A stretch of 64,000 bases of DNA from Owenia fusiformis (taxonomy: Eukaryota > Annelida > Polychaeta > Sabellida > Oweniidae), in assembly GCA_903813345.2 (NCBI GenBank), contig CAIIXF020000005.1, forward strand, positions 6,045,375 through 6,109,374, read 5' to 3'. Below are positions 33,501 to 45,429 of the stretch, piece after piece. Both the position numbers and the translations under genes were made by a program. Position 1 is the stretch's first letter. Every line of letters starts with the position of its first letter. The notes under the pieces are model-generated. The model did no database searches and was not told where the DNA came from. It worked only from the letters and a program-made list of their open reading frames with translations.

Positions 33501-36500
33501 ATCTTTATAAGCATCGGCTGGCCATAGCACAGATGATACTTCCGTTTTGTACAACGTTTCGCTAAAACACATGTGAGACTTTGGTACAAAACAACATCAT
33601 TTGGGTTATCATGCATCATGTAAATGCTTCAATGCATTTAGAATGACAAACAATTTAATTGGCAAATTGGATATCATTATCCACTTGTATACAGGGTGTC
33701 AAATAAGTCCCGTCCCCCCGCTTCGGCTAAACCTTAATATATGCTACTTAGTGTGATATACCATTGGGAAGATCATCAAAAGTTACGCTCACTCACCAAC
33801 TCTCAAGCTTTTTAGTTGAAAGAAGTGGTATCGATATGGTGAATTTTTGAACGCGCGTTTCTCTTAAACCAGTCATCAAAACATTCTGAAAATTTTACAC
33901 ATCGTCAATTTAATGATCATCTTTTGTGTGGTAACAGTGTAATTTGAAATATATATATATATACTTTTCTCTATATTGTTTTAGAAAACACACCAGACAC
34001 TTCTTTTGTTCTTGGTATCATATGTTCGGAATGAAATGAAACATCTATCCGAACCTCATTGGAACAAAACGACATAAACACAAGGTGTTTAGGTCTCTCA
34101 ATATTGTAATTGTACAAAGGAAAGTTTGGTTGATTTTAAAAAAGTATCTTGTTAATGAAATAAATGGTTTATCTTAATTTTCATCTATTTTTGGGGTTTA
34201 TTTTAAGTTTTTGCATACAATTTGACAATATTAAATCGACCAAAATTTCCTCTGTATAATATTGAGAGGTCTAAGAAAATGTTGTATATGCTATTTTGTT
34301 CCAACAAGGTTCGGACAGACATGTTGTTTCATTCTCAAGAATTGGTAGAAAGGAACAAAAAACAATTGCACTAAAAAACAAAAAATGTTAACAAAACAGT
34401 TATATAAAATATGTATTTATAATTTTTGCATTAAATTGTTGCCAATCAGTCAACATTACATAAAGGACCGTGTTTTTTACAGAATGTTTTCAATAATTGG
34501 TTTAACAGAAAAACATTGTTGAATTCAGTTCACCATATCGATACCTATCCTTTACCTATTCTCATGATGTCCTTTACAGTTAATATGCTCTCCTCCAACA
34601 TCTTTTATTGCGTTTTTATTTTTTCAAAATCCTGCCAAATACGCCAAATTGACTTGTTTTTAGGTCTATGGTCACCTAAATTGATCTAATGTATAATATA
34701 ATTCATTCCTTTGGCTTTGGGTACTGCAGCCATATGTTGGACTTAAAATTCAAATTCGTCAGATGTTCAGTCAAAAAACCCTGAGTTCAAAACTATGGGA
34801 ATACGAGGCGACAAAATAAATAATAAATGGTACTATTTATGAATTATGATTATGTCGAAAACAATCAAGTGAGTGTACTTACTTGCAGGCAGAATAGCAG
34901 GAGCACCTTAATTTCCCCCCTATATACTGGTCAGTTATATTCTGTATGCAGCGTGCTACAAATTCAAACACAAGGCATTAACATGACAAAATGTCACCAC
35001 CTAGTTGCTCACAATATTATTAGTTCTGAGTTCTGAATTCTGAATTTCTGAGAATTTGTAGATGATTTTGAAAAAATGGTCAATTTGAAGCAAGTTGAAA
35101 AGGTCATTAAAGGTGAAATCTAAAATCTAATGACAGATTTATGGTTTATCGGGAGACGATGTTAATGAGGTCCTTTCAAAAATATACTAAACAATACTAC
35201 AGTTAGACAAACAGAGTATCTTATGCATTTCTAGGTTTAGTAGATGGTACATAGAGGCCTAACAATGTCAGTGTTTTCAATGAAGAGCTTGTATTTCAGA
35301 ACTTGTTATTCGACCTGGAAGACATCGATCAAAATACGATTCAAATGTCAAACATTTTTCTGTTAAAGTTGTTCTCATTCTCTTATACTGATTCAGGAAA
35401 TTAAAACACTGACTAATATAGTTTATACTTATTGACTCGTCATGTTCTAGACAGGCGAGCAGTTTTGAACATTTAATCTCACTTGCAAACCCGAATAGCC
35501 TGACTACGGTAAGGTCAGATACCGTTGTCACAAATGGCGGACATAACCGTCGCTTCAACTGTTTAATAACTTGGTCCTCATTTCAAGGGACTTTATCGTC
35601 GCTAGTTCTGTGTTCTGAATTTGAGTAATTTAGAAAGACAATGGCATATGGTAATTACAGTGTCCGTAGTCCCGTATCTTATTTTGATCGGTTAGATTAG
35701 ACTTTATTTCGATGGTAGAACATTATTAACTGAACAATGAGTATTAAGACACTTTGATTGATTGCTGTTCAAAAGAAATTTAGTCTAGGTGCTCTATTAA
35801 ACATACAGTTCATGAACATCTAATTGAAGCGACGGTTATGTCCGCCATTTGTGACAACGGTACCTGACTTTACCGTTGTCAGGCTATTCTGGGGTGACTC
35901 GAGCATATCATTTAGGGGTGACTCAAGTAATTACTGTTTAGTAACAATCCGACTAACACATAGATAGCATGAACAGTGTATTAATTACCGAATTAAAAAA
36001 TACCCCGATTATCCGAAACACGGGAATCATATTATTCAGAGAACTCATCATACCGTTTGTCATTCAAATACGTGCCATTATTTGACAGCTCATGGTGTAC
36101 TTACACTGACTGATGTCGTTCGAATTACACGTTTCGACCGTTGCGTTGGCGTTATTAAATGCAACACCTGTCATTGGATACTGTTTGTCGGCGCAGCCAC
36201 AACTTTCCAATAGATGTCGTTGAAAACAGGTTTTCATACATGCCTGGCAAAGAAATCATTTAACATTTACAAATAAAATCTAAACAAATATTTTAACTTT
36301 GGCACATCACTCAACATTACAAGAAAATCGCTATCGCTTATGTTGCAAAGGTGCTGAAAGAAGACCTGATCTCTCATGAAGGGGAAAATCCAATTCAATT
36401 CAGTAAAGAAATATTATAAGTTATTGAATGATTTGAAGTGCAATACAGAATATATTCTGCTCGAGAAATTCCATATTTGAACGAGACGAAGTCGAGTGCC

Positions 36501-39500
36501 AATACAGAATATCGAGACCAGAATATATCCTATATTGCACTTCAAATCATTCTATAATGTTTTTATCGTGTGATCCTCTGTATTGCTACTGAGAATGTCC
36601 CCTCCGTACCAATATTTTCTGTCTTGCGACGGAGATGATCAATGGGGACGATCTCAATAGCAATACAGATTGGTACAGCACAAGAACTGACCAATCAGAA
36701 GGCTTCATTTTACAGATCATACGGTAAAATATTTTGTGACGTCCGCTTGCCCACCCACCCAGGCAGACGCACGGACACCCATCAGCACAAGACACGAAAA
36801 TTATCAGCAAATCGAAAAAGTGCGATAAAATATGAACTATTATTTGTCACCTACAGGGTTACTGTATTTTACATTGTAATACTCCTCATAGACGTTCATC
36901 CGTTCATTCCGCACGTCATCATCAAAGCAATCACTGTATCTACCCCCTTGTTTTTGTAAGTTCAGCTGAAAAGACACTTAGAAAATAACCTGGTTTCTGT
37001 TCTCCAGTTTGTAGATTAATATTGCAAATTATGTTCACCAAAATAGATAATTGGATGAAAAAAACAGAACTACATGAATAAGATCTCGTTACACTCATTA
37101 CTAGACATCTAATTAAAAACAACATCAAAGATAATGTAAAGCATATCTGAGATAATCATTTAACTGCATAATGAAAACGATGATCGAAATAAAAAATTTC
37201 AATTTACTAAAACGCTCCAGAAGTGTATACCCATGTTTATGTTATAAGATGACGTTTTAAACCATGTTGTTTATATTTGACATTTTCATTAGTCAATATC
37301 ACCATAGTAATCGTATTGTATTGTATTGTATAACTTTTATTCCTTCATGCATTGAAGAGTACAATCAATATTATTCTATTTAGTTAAAAACTTTGGCTAA
37401 ATAAACGTACAACTTTTGAATGTAAGTTTACATGTCTATGGATATCTTTGATGTTTTACTCACCATTTGTATTCCTACAGACGTCGACTGTCCTGGGACG
37501 ATATTGATTCCTTCGTCCTCTGGGAACGGCATGACATTTTGATGATGTACTTGGACTCTTACACCCGCCGTAGAAGTCAGTTTTCCTATATACTCACTCT
37601 GTTCAATGTTGAATGTCAATTGTAGACCTAAGACGAAACAAAACCATGTAAACCACGTATGCAACCGCCTAGCTAAAAGTTCCCTTTTTGAAGTACGTAA
37701 CGTAACACGTGTTAAATTGGTTTTTATGGTTCGAACGATTTTTGTCACCGTTTGTGTTGTCTTATTAATAAAACAACTCATTTGTGATTTCTGCTGTTAA
37801 ATACATAGACGTACCATAAAAAGGGCCAGGTCTTGAGGAAGTAAACCTTGATTGGGAATTGTTCCAACCAGCGTTAAATATGTAGCAGTTGCCATGTTTT
37901 GGGTTGTAAAATGTTGCAAACTGATCTATGAAGCATTCGTAGCCATTGTATTTGCAGTCGATTATAAAATCCTCACGTTGGTGACCCATAGGGACCTAAA
38001 TAAATACATATGGTTAGCAATGATGGATGAAAATTATCGACCTCTCACATAAGATGGACAGTTAAAATCATATCTCGACAATGTGAATCTCATGCTGTTA
38101 AATCAGTGTATTCAATGCATACTGTTAAACCATGGACTTTCAACTAGAATCTAATTGAAAGCCCATGGTTAAACCAGTGCATTCCTCAGTCATCAAGATA
38201 CGTAATACCTTGATGGATCAAAGATGGAGAATCCTGACCGCATGTAAACAACCGTCACAATTAACTAAATTGGTATTAAACATACCTTTTCCGATTCACC
38301 CATATTGGCAAGCATCTCAGAAACTCTTTCTTGGAATGCAAACATTGGATCAACTTCCCCTAGATTGTCATTTGTTTGCTTGTTTCCGTTACCATTAATG
38401 GGTTTTTTATCTGTTTTGCCGTTACCCTTGGACGTATCAGTGTTGGTCCCTCCTTTCGTTTTGGAATCTGTAAATTAAATACAGCAGAATGCTAGGTAAA
38501 TCTGGACATATCAATGTAACCAAAAATCGCCTATTAAACTGCTATAATCAATACGTTTGGTTAAATATCATGACTGAATACTCTGAACCAATAAGATCGC
38601 TTATTTACTGGTCATTATTAAACGGAGAACAAGAAGTTACACTTGTGATCCACTCGATTACGCTGGTTTGGTAACAAAATGTCGGAACATCGAAGGTACG
38701 ATTTTTCTCTTTTCCTCATTTCACACGTTGTAGGCAAAATTCCCAAGACATTTTTTAAAACAAACGTGTTTCAGTATCATATGTTTAAGAAAATGTACAT
38801 ATTTGCGAACAAATAGTTCAGAAGACAACAGAATCGTCGATTTAATTCCTCACTTAAGATTTTTCTTTTTTCCTCATTTCACACGTTGTAGGCAAAATTC
38901 CCAAGACATTTTTTAAAACAAACGTGTATCAGTATCATATGTTTAAGAAAATGTACATATTTGCGAACAAATAGTTCAGAAGACAACAGAATCGTAACTT
39001 AAGTGAGGAATTAAATCGACGATTCTGTTGGCTTTTGAGCTATTTTTTCGCAAACATGTACATTTTCTAAAACATGTGATACTGATATACACGTTTGTGT
39101 GAAAAAACGTCGTTGGGATTCTGCCTACAACGCGTGAAATAAGGAAAAAAGAAAAATCGTACCTTCGACGTTCCGACATTTTGTTACCAAAACGAACCGT
39201 TTTGGTAACAAGCGTAATCGAGTGGATCACCAGTGAAGTTAAGAACTTACAGTATATATCTATTACACACTGTGGCTAGTCGATCTATGTGGATGCAGTC
39301 AGGCACATGTAATGTTTCGTGAGTACCCGCCTCTGTACTTTTCAATGGAAGAATTTTGCACTTCTGTTTAAATAATCTATATTTACTCATCCGTGTATAT
39401 CATACTTCATTGATTTACAAAACCAAAGCTACGCTATAAACACACATTCTCTGATATTTTTTACGGAGAATAGATAACTCAAACGAGTTCACTCGACCAG

Positions 39501-42500
39501 TTTTATCATCTCGCTCATAGCTGTGAGAAGGTACACAAATATGTCTGTGTGAAGTAAAATACAAATACAATGCGTTCTATAATATTTTTGGAGTTATGGT
39601 ATGAAATATCAGCTTTAAAAAAGCAATTTAATTATGATGTATCATGTGGATTAGTAGACGTTCTGATTGGATTCATTGAACAGACTGGCTAGGTTTCAAT
39701 TGAATCATTTTGAATGTGTGTATTTTTAATATTTTAATCCACAGTGTCCGAAAACAATAATAATGCTGTATTGGTAATTGGAAAAATTCCACATACCACG
39801 ATTTATAAAAATTGTAAATAGATAATACTATTCTTGAATGATGGTCATTTGTTTCAAGGAATCTGGAGGCTCGTTCAGCTGAGCTGACAAAATCATCAAG
39901 ATTTACGGATGGTCCATCTGTTGGCTGCTCATTGTCACCTTCGAGGAATGTTAATGGCTCTGAAACTGGTAGCCTTGCCCAAGTCGGTATTTATTTACTT
40001 ATCTGATCTTGAATTATTACCACCTTGTACAATCCAATGTATCATCGCTGATATTATGCTAAGTTATTCAGCGGTTCCGAGATTCCCATAATACCTAGGC
40101 TACCTAAGGGTATCGCAAAACCATATTGATTGACAATATGGACATGGACACAACGTGTGACTTCAGGCTGATTGACCAATCAAAACGTTATCAGGCTGAC
40201 CTGCATAAAAAAAAGCAAACTACCCGTCTAGGACTTGAAATTCAATGATCTGATCGAGTGTTTCTTGAGAGTTACAATATATTATGTTATTAAATGTACA
40301 TTGGAATGTAAGCAGTCGTTAATACTCGTCTAAATGAAATCATGCAATTCAATGTTGATTCAAAATCAAAACTGAATTTGCGATGGAAATGCACGAAGAC
40401 CTAGTCCGGCAATGTAGGGCCGTCGTTGATTTGTCAAATTTTACTGACAAAACCATTGGGTCGGTAAAGCACATGGCTTTCTCTTGGGTACAAGGCGGTC
40501 ATAATAAAAATCAAGATAAGTAAAATAGACCGAATTGGCAAGGCTATGAAACTTGATTTGTGGGTATTCCAGTGGGTCGATGGGTCTTTTGCTCTGAATT
40601 CACTTCATTAGCGTACCTAATTCAACATTTTCATTGTCATCATTACATGTTATGGACCCGTTTTTCAAATTAACAGTATCAGCGATAAAACCATAGTTTT
40701 TGGCTCACACAGTGAGACTATGGGATCGACCAGGCGTCCGTCCGTTGGTCCGTCCGTCTGTCAACATTGGCTGCACAAATTAAAACTGCTATTCGGATTG
40801 AGTCATTTCCACATTCATTTTATGCATATCCATAATGTCTATTTGACCTATCATCGCCATTTCCCAAGTTCGCCCAGTTTCCGAGAAATTGCTGATTTTT
40901 AAATTTCGAGAAAAATCGATCTGATGATAGCCTTATAGAAAGTCAAGAGAAGTGAAGAAAAGATTGAAAAAATACCAGTCCAGTCCATTTCCAGGTCCAA
41001 GTCCAGGTCCAGGTCCAAGTCAAGGTCCAGTTCAGGTCCAAGTCCAGATCTGGGTGTAATCCGGTTTAAACCAGGTCAAAGGTCAAGAACTAGGTCAAAT
41101 CCAGTACTTTGTCATTTTTTTCAATTTTTTCAGTCGTCCTTGAATATTTTTGCTCCGTTTTTTTAATCATATTCCTTGGAAAAAAGCCAATCCCTACAGG
41201 CAAGTTGTTTTTGATCACTCTTACCGTTTTTGAGATATGGCATCCGAAAAGTAGGTCACAATAAAAAGTTCTTGGAATTCAATGTATAAGTTATGAAATA
41301 TGTGTAAAATTGTCCAAGGAATCCGAATCTGCAAACCAGATTTTGATCCGACTTCCGGTTCGGAAGTTATGGCATTTTGAAATCTCAAAAATCGCTATTT
41401 TGGTATCCCATGTTAAGTCAATGGGGCTTGAGAAAATTATCAATTGTAACAACACAACACTAGATACATCTTGGATGCAGCCAACTTAATAAGAATCTAC
41501 AATAGAAGCCGTCCCTCAAAATCTACTTTCCTTCAAAATTTGAACACTAAAAGGCCTAGGTCAAAATCTAGGTCAAATTCATAGTTTTTCTTTTGACTAC
41601 AACAAATCATCTTTAATTGATCTCATATTTACCAATACTTTTGTTTGTAAATCAGGATATACATTCCTCTGTAGGTTCTACACTGTGTGAGCACAGGACC
41701 GTGGGTCCTTTATTTCATCGGTAATGGCATTTTCCAGTTGATGGGTTTATATATTGTATTTTCTATTTTTCATGAGGGTGCCCTTAGACTACTTGTAATG
41801 GGGTGGCTAATTACTTTACTGAATGAGGAATGTTTATCCAAACAATGGATACAAAGAAAATTTGGCAAGTTGTCCATCAGTAAATAAATCATCATGATAA
41901 AAGTATAATTTATTAATGCATCCATTTTTTACCGTTCTTAATCCAAATGATACATAGGTGCATCCATTTTATACATATATGTTGACGTTTACGAAATGTT
42001 TTTCAAATATCTTCCCTATAACAGGAATATTGTAGCTGAAACTTTCACACATTGTCATACTATGTATATTGAATATGTGTGCAAGATTTCAAGTCACAAT
42101 GTTATGTAGAAACTCTGAGATCACTTACCTCGATTTGCTGTCATTTTTTTGCAATGATCCCATTCCCTATAATGTACGCGAGTACCCACGATACATTACA
42201 TATAAATGACTGCATCCACATAGATCGACTAGCCACAGTGTTACATGTGAAATAATGCATCGAGTTAATTGTATGCGCAGTATATACAAGTGCGTGAAGC
42301 GAGGGTTTCATACACTACTGACAGGCAGTCATGTCTAAAGAATGTAGTTGGAGCTCTCTTTAAAATATTGCAAGGGTTAGATCATATTGAATAAATATTG
42401 AGCGTCAACTCGGTTAATTACTTCTAGTGCTTAACTTCTAGTGGTTAACTGACACTGATGAATCCAAAATTGTACTCGTATATTTAACCCAGAGAATCTC

Positions 42501-42902
42501 AATTTTCAATATTTTAAGAAATTGACACGTACTTTTCCCATTCCCTTTGGATACAGCAGTTGTAATAGCAGGGGCAACCGTTGTTGTGGTAGTGGTGGTA
42601 GTCGTAGTGGTAGAGGTAGCAGTTGCATTAGCCCCATCACTACCAGGGTCTCCATTCAATGTCGCATTCAACATAGGGTCGCTCAGATATTTTGAAAGTC
42701 TTATCGAGTTCATGTTGCAAACTGTAATCGCCGGGAAATCTAGTGTAGCACGTTGCTCAACCACAATTGTCATATCGACGTCAAACTTTAGATATTCCAT
42801 AAATACGGTTGAGACATTCCAAATTGTAAGAACTGACATTGCGAGCGTGAGTGCCACCCAAAACCCTATTTTTACGGGACCTGTAAATGTGATAACGTTC
42901 AT
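30518..42902 (-). CDS. Degenerin/ENaC/ASIC-family sodium channel subunit
   Basis: Trimeric amiloride-sensitive or acid-sensing cation channel subunit of the plasma membrane. Nine minus-strand exons: 42902-42533, 38467-38286, 37995-37815, 37627-37464, 36965-36855, 36243-36105, 34955-34883, 33561-33348 and 30685-30518. Every phase matches, giving 533 aa. TM1 is about residues 12-33, followed by F-P-A-I-T-V-C-N (56-63). Family landmarks include E-Q-S-E-Y-I-G, M-P-F-P-E-D-E-G and V-Y-E-E-Y-Y, then the Cys-rich stretch with C-G-C and C-S-C-Y-S-A-C. TM2 (about 485-515) has the selectivity motif G495-A-S497. A poly-Thr run (about 98-108) interrupts the domain after TM1. The usual N-terminal His-Gly motif is not seen. 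An in-frame TAA precedes the ATG, and an acceptor (TTTACAG|GTCCC) lies inside the first exon, so an upstream exon may replace the first few residues. Confidence 0.9.
30893..30975. repeat. Fragment of the minisatellite-transposon 3' region
   Basis: GATCACCACCTGCCATTTGT followed by TTACAGACGCCGAAC and a GAGACTATAACGA tail resembles the same region at 42985-43110 and the 3' end of the element at 4188-5697. It lies in the last intron of the channel gene. Confidence 0.5.
31543..32112. repeat. Tandem repeat, about 293-bp period, two units
   Basis: CAAGTGTTAG at 31571 and 31864, TGTCTGGGCA..TTTAAAAGTGT, TTGTTGGGGGTGTGAGGGGT and CACGCTATTTGGTGCTTTCT each occur twice at a constant offset. A degenerate G-rich start of a third unit follows to about 32200. 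It lies within the last intron of the channel gene. Confidence 0.8.
32200..33250. other. Intronic sequence without recognised features
   Basis: No exon was seen. The motif GGTCTTAAAGCAAGACTA near 33242 also occurs near 22202 next to C- or G-rich sequence, so both are probably ends of one repeat family. Confidence 0.4.
33820..34555. repeat. Long palindrome, arms of about 350 bp
   Basis: GTGGTATCGATATGGTGAAT at the left is mirrored near 34530-34550. TTCGGAATGAAATGAAACAT near 34026 is mirrored near 34310-34340. The loop centre is near 34190. It is a fold-back element in an intron of the channel gene. Confidence 0.75.
34969..35145. mobile_element. Truncated minisatellite transposon
   Basis: The left end AAGGCATTAACATGACAAAA (then TGTCACCACC) equals that of 4188-5697. 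About one minisatellite unit follows (GTAGATGATTTTGAAAAAAT, CAATTTGAAGCAAGTTGAAA). The 3' end is missing. Its left end lies only about 12-14 bases from the acceptor of the 73-bp channel exon at 34883-34955. Confidence 0.7.
35484..35905. mobile_element. DNA transposon family A, copy 2
   Basis: The left TIR (AATAGCCTGACTACGGTAAG, then ACCGTTGTCACAAATGGCGG) is mirrored by the right TIR (CCGCCATTTGTGACAACGGT, then CCGTTGTCAGGCTATTC). The TIRs are about 65 bp and the element is about 0.4 kb. The internal CTAGGTGCTCTATTA is shared with the copies at 23566 and 48618. Confidence 0.85.
36424..36553. repeat. Compact palindrome a
   Basis: AATGATTTGAAGTGCAATA at the left mirrors TATTGCACTTCAAATCATT at the right. 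The centre is GAACGAGACGAAGTCGAGTG. It belongs to a set of short palindromes with CG-rich centres (also 36574-36671, 43329-43469, 43761-43818 and 43979-44129). Confidence 0.85.
36574..36671. repeat. Compact palindrome b
   Basis: CTGTATTGCTACTGAGA..GTCCCC is mirrored by GGGGAC..TCTCAATAGCAATACAG. The inner CTCCG pairs with CGGAG around CTTGCGACGGAG. It lies directly beside palindrome a. Confidence 0.75.
38640..39235. mobile_element. Fold-back element family B, copy 1
   Basis: Ends CACTTGTGATCCACTCGATT and, at the right, AATCGAGTGGATCACCAGTG. A 6-bp direct repeat AAGTTA flanks it (38634-38639 and 39236-39241), a credible target-site duplication. The left arm contains a direct duplication of about 130 bp (38700-38835 and 38868-38995). 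A second copy is at 48871-49407. Confidence 0.9.
39262..42245. mobile_element. 3-kb DNA transposon with about 75-bp TIRs (no transposase seen)
   Basis: CACACTGTGGCTAGTCGATC and ATGTGGATGCAGTCA at the left are mirrored by TGACTGCATCCACATAGATC and GACTAGCCACAGTGTTA at the right. Homology continues inward (GTAATGT.TCGTGAGTACCCGC and its complement). The inside has no transposase-like frame and contains a younger element at 40702-41710. It occupies most of the first intron of the channel gene. Confidence 0.8.
40702..41710. mobile_element. GGCTCACAC-type element nested in the 3-kb transposon
   Basis: The left end GGCTCACACAGTGAG, with CGACCAGGCGTCCGTCCGTT, and the right end CACTGTGTGAGCACAGGACC are short inverted termini. 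They resemble the AGCTCACATGGTGAGC-type element at 16569-16936. It contains a CCAGGTCCAAGT hexamer-like microsatellite at about 40978-41050. Confidence 0.7.
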
Positions 42903-42984
42903 TGCGATTTAAATGGCCAGACCGGTGAGAGGTTGTTAATAGTGTAGATGTTATGATAAAAACAAAGCATTAAGATACAAAAAA

Positions 42985-43135
42985 TCACCACCTGCCATTT
43001 GTTACAGACGCCAAACGCCGACCACAGACACAAACCGCTGAACACCCATCGCAAAACTCCGTCCACAAAAAAGTTGGGATCTTAGAAATTATAACAATAT
43101 GTCACCACTTCTGTTGGTGACATAAGAACAGACAT
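42985..43135. mobile_element. 3' remnant of the minisatellite transposon
   Basis: CACCACCTGCCATTTGTTAC, AGACGCCAAACGCCGACC and the end CAATATGTCACCACTT..GGTGGTGACATAA match the 3' part of the element at 4188-5697. The minisatellite block itself is absent. Confidence 0.65.
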
Positions 43136-43328
43136 TATTATATCATTGCTAGAAATTACGTCATTTGATTGGCTAATTAAGTACCATGTGATCAAAAATA
43201 CCATAGCGTATTTCACAGCTCCCTCAATTTTAGGATAATAAAAGACGTATTGCCCGACGTATTGCCCGCCCGGGAATTCTGACAACTACACTGGACGAAA
43301 ATAAAGTATACGATACAATATATAGAGA

Positions 43329-43469
43329 TTATCCTATATGAGGTTCAGGATATTGGGATTATCCCGAGGCCAATATAATATATTTGCCCGAGGGCCGCAG
43401 GTCCCGAGGGAAAATATATTATATTGGCCAAGGGATAATCCCAATATCCTGAACCGACTATAGGATAAT
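43329..43469. repeat. Compact palindrome c
   Basis: ATTATCCTATA..GGTTCAGGATATTGGGATTATCCC and its complement flank AATATAATATATTTGCCCGA, with the centre GAGGGCCGCAGGTCCCGAGG. The arms are about 60 bases. Confidence 0.85.
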
Positions 43470-43760
43470 ATGTTTATCCCATACCAATCTTGGTCATCTG
43501 GTTCACATTGTTCAATCGTGGAAATATTTTAGAATATTCATGTCCAGTTTTGTTTTCTTGGCCGTGGGCGGATTTTCCTGTTCTCTCAAATATTCCCACA
43601 TTTATTTTCTCGAATTTTTTGATTGATTAAGTGGATGCTCCTTCCCTTTTTTAAACCATCAAACAGATCCCGATAGTCTGTGTTTTCTCCATTGTCGTTT
43701 ACAGTCATTACGCGAACGTTATAAATTATGAACAAATATGCGAGCGGCGATTATGACGTA

Positions 43761-43818
43761 GCGGGCAGATATACTATCTGCCCGCTCGGAGCGGGACGTA
43801 AAGCTATATCTGCCCGCT
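43761..43818. repeat. Compact palindrome d
   Basis: GCGGGCAGATATA appears, then its inverse TATCTGCCCGC, then the centre CGGAGCGGGACGTAAAG, then TATATCTGCCCGCT. This is a short multi-hairpin structure. Confidence 0.75.
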
Positions 43819-43978
43819 GATGAAAATATAAGATTTTACAAACCGGCTTTATGAACCTGTAACACGTCCAAGTATGGGATAAATACTTGTACGTAATTAT
43901 GTTAACTTATGGGGTTATGATATATTTATTGATTAAAATAACGATAACAGAGAATGTCTAGCAATGATATAATAAAAC

Positions 43979-44129
43979 AAATATTTCATTCTATGTTCGG
44001 GCAATACCTGTTGCACTTTCAATGATTTTTGCAGCATGTATTTCACTCGCCCTACGGGCTGCGGGCAATACATATTGCAAAAATCATTGAAAGATGAACA
44101 GGTATTGCCCTTCATAGAATGAAATATTT
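43979..44129. repeat. Compact palindrome e
   Basis: AAATATTTCATTCTATG..GGGCAATACCTGTT and CAATGATTTTTGCA are mirrored at the right. The centre is CTCGCCCTACGGGCTGCGGG. Confidence 0.85.
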
Positions 44130-44134
44130 GCTTA

Positions 44135-45420
44135 ATATCACAATCCTGGTACAAGATATTATAATATGTATATTTTTAGATTTTAAGGGACATGAATTTT
44201 ATCCAATATCCACCGGTGGATTGGTAAGTACAGGAGAATAAAAATCTATATTTCTAATCATAATTCGACATCAATTATTATTCAGAGATAGACGTCCTTG
44301 ATGTTACGAACCCTTCGAGTATGATATCTGGGTAATTCCTAACGAGGATGTATGCTCCACCAGACCACGATAAAGATGTGTCAACTTGACCTCATCGTTC
44401 GGAAGATTTTTGTCTTTTTCTTGAAGGAGATAGTTGTAATAATTTTGTGGAGTCTTATCTTTGGTATTATCTTTGCCTACATCGCGGTATTCCTCATACC
44501 CTTCTGTAGTAGGCTCGACTTGCAGAACTCTAAAATATTAAAATAATGATTACCTAAGTAGGTGCATTTCTGTGTAAAGAATTGTAGATTTCAGGCTTTA
44601 AATTATAATATTTTAAAATTTCCAATTGTGTAAAAATATTTTAAGCACATATGTATTAAAGCACACGGTTAACTGCTAAAGCATATTGCTTTTTTAACTA
44701 GGATTGCATCGATTGAGTTCGTTTGTTTTATTTAGAGACAAGCTTTAACCTTTGAAGTATCACCGTTTCCTGTGATTAATGGTAATATAAAAGGAAATAA
44801 TAGAAAAAACAAGTCTGATTACAAGCTCGGGTCAGAAAACATCATGTTGTTGCATATAAATTATGGATAAGTGTAAATAAAACTTACTTTGTAAAAAAAA
44901 CAATAATCGAATGATTAGCACTTGTCTCAAGTTAAGCTTCATATGCGTATTCGAGATCTATAGCCTGATCATGAACAACACCAGACATTTGGCACATGTG
45001 CCAAATTTCCATCCCATGCACATGGTGAATAAAATACAACGCAATGCATGGTAATCGAAAGATCGTTAAACTCAATGTTACAAGCAGGGTGCATCAAGAA
45101 TCAATTGTCAATAGATACCAAAAAATCGTTTACCATCTTCTACTAGTTCTCAGGTCGAGGACCGACTAATGTCAAGGTATGAACAATCTATATATCTGAT
45201 AGCATCAAGTTATAAGCAGAAAATAATTCTGACAAAATATTGGCCCAGCCTATAATGCGCCGAAACATTTGGCTAAAAAGATAGTTAGGAAGGTACTTTA
45301 TACTAATGCCGTAAATGTTATGACAGAAGTTAACATAAAAGACGAAAATGATAACCACCATACCTTTACACCACTCATTCGTCTAGGCCATTGTATTTAT
45401 CATAGTTGTCCTAATGGATG
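44135..45420. other. Non-coding sequence 5' of the channel gene
   Basis: No supported coding exon. Possible minus-strand donors (ACAAA|GTAAGT near 44886, GTAAAG|GTATGG near 45361) could end 5' untranslated exons of the channel gene, but nothing confirms this. Confidence 0.35.
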
Positions 45421-45429
45421 AAGGCAAGC

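Noticed and set aside
44352-44546. 64-codon plus-strand frame with a hydrophobic segment
   Set aside because: It is short and AT-rich, with no homology recognised and no splice or promoter support.
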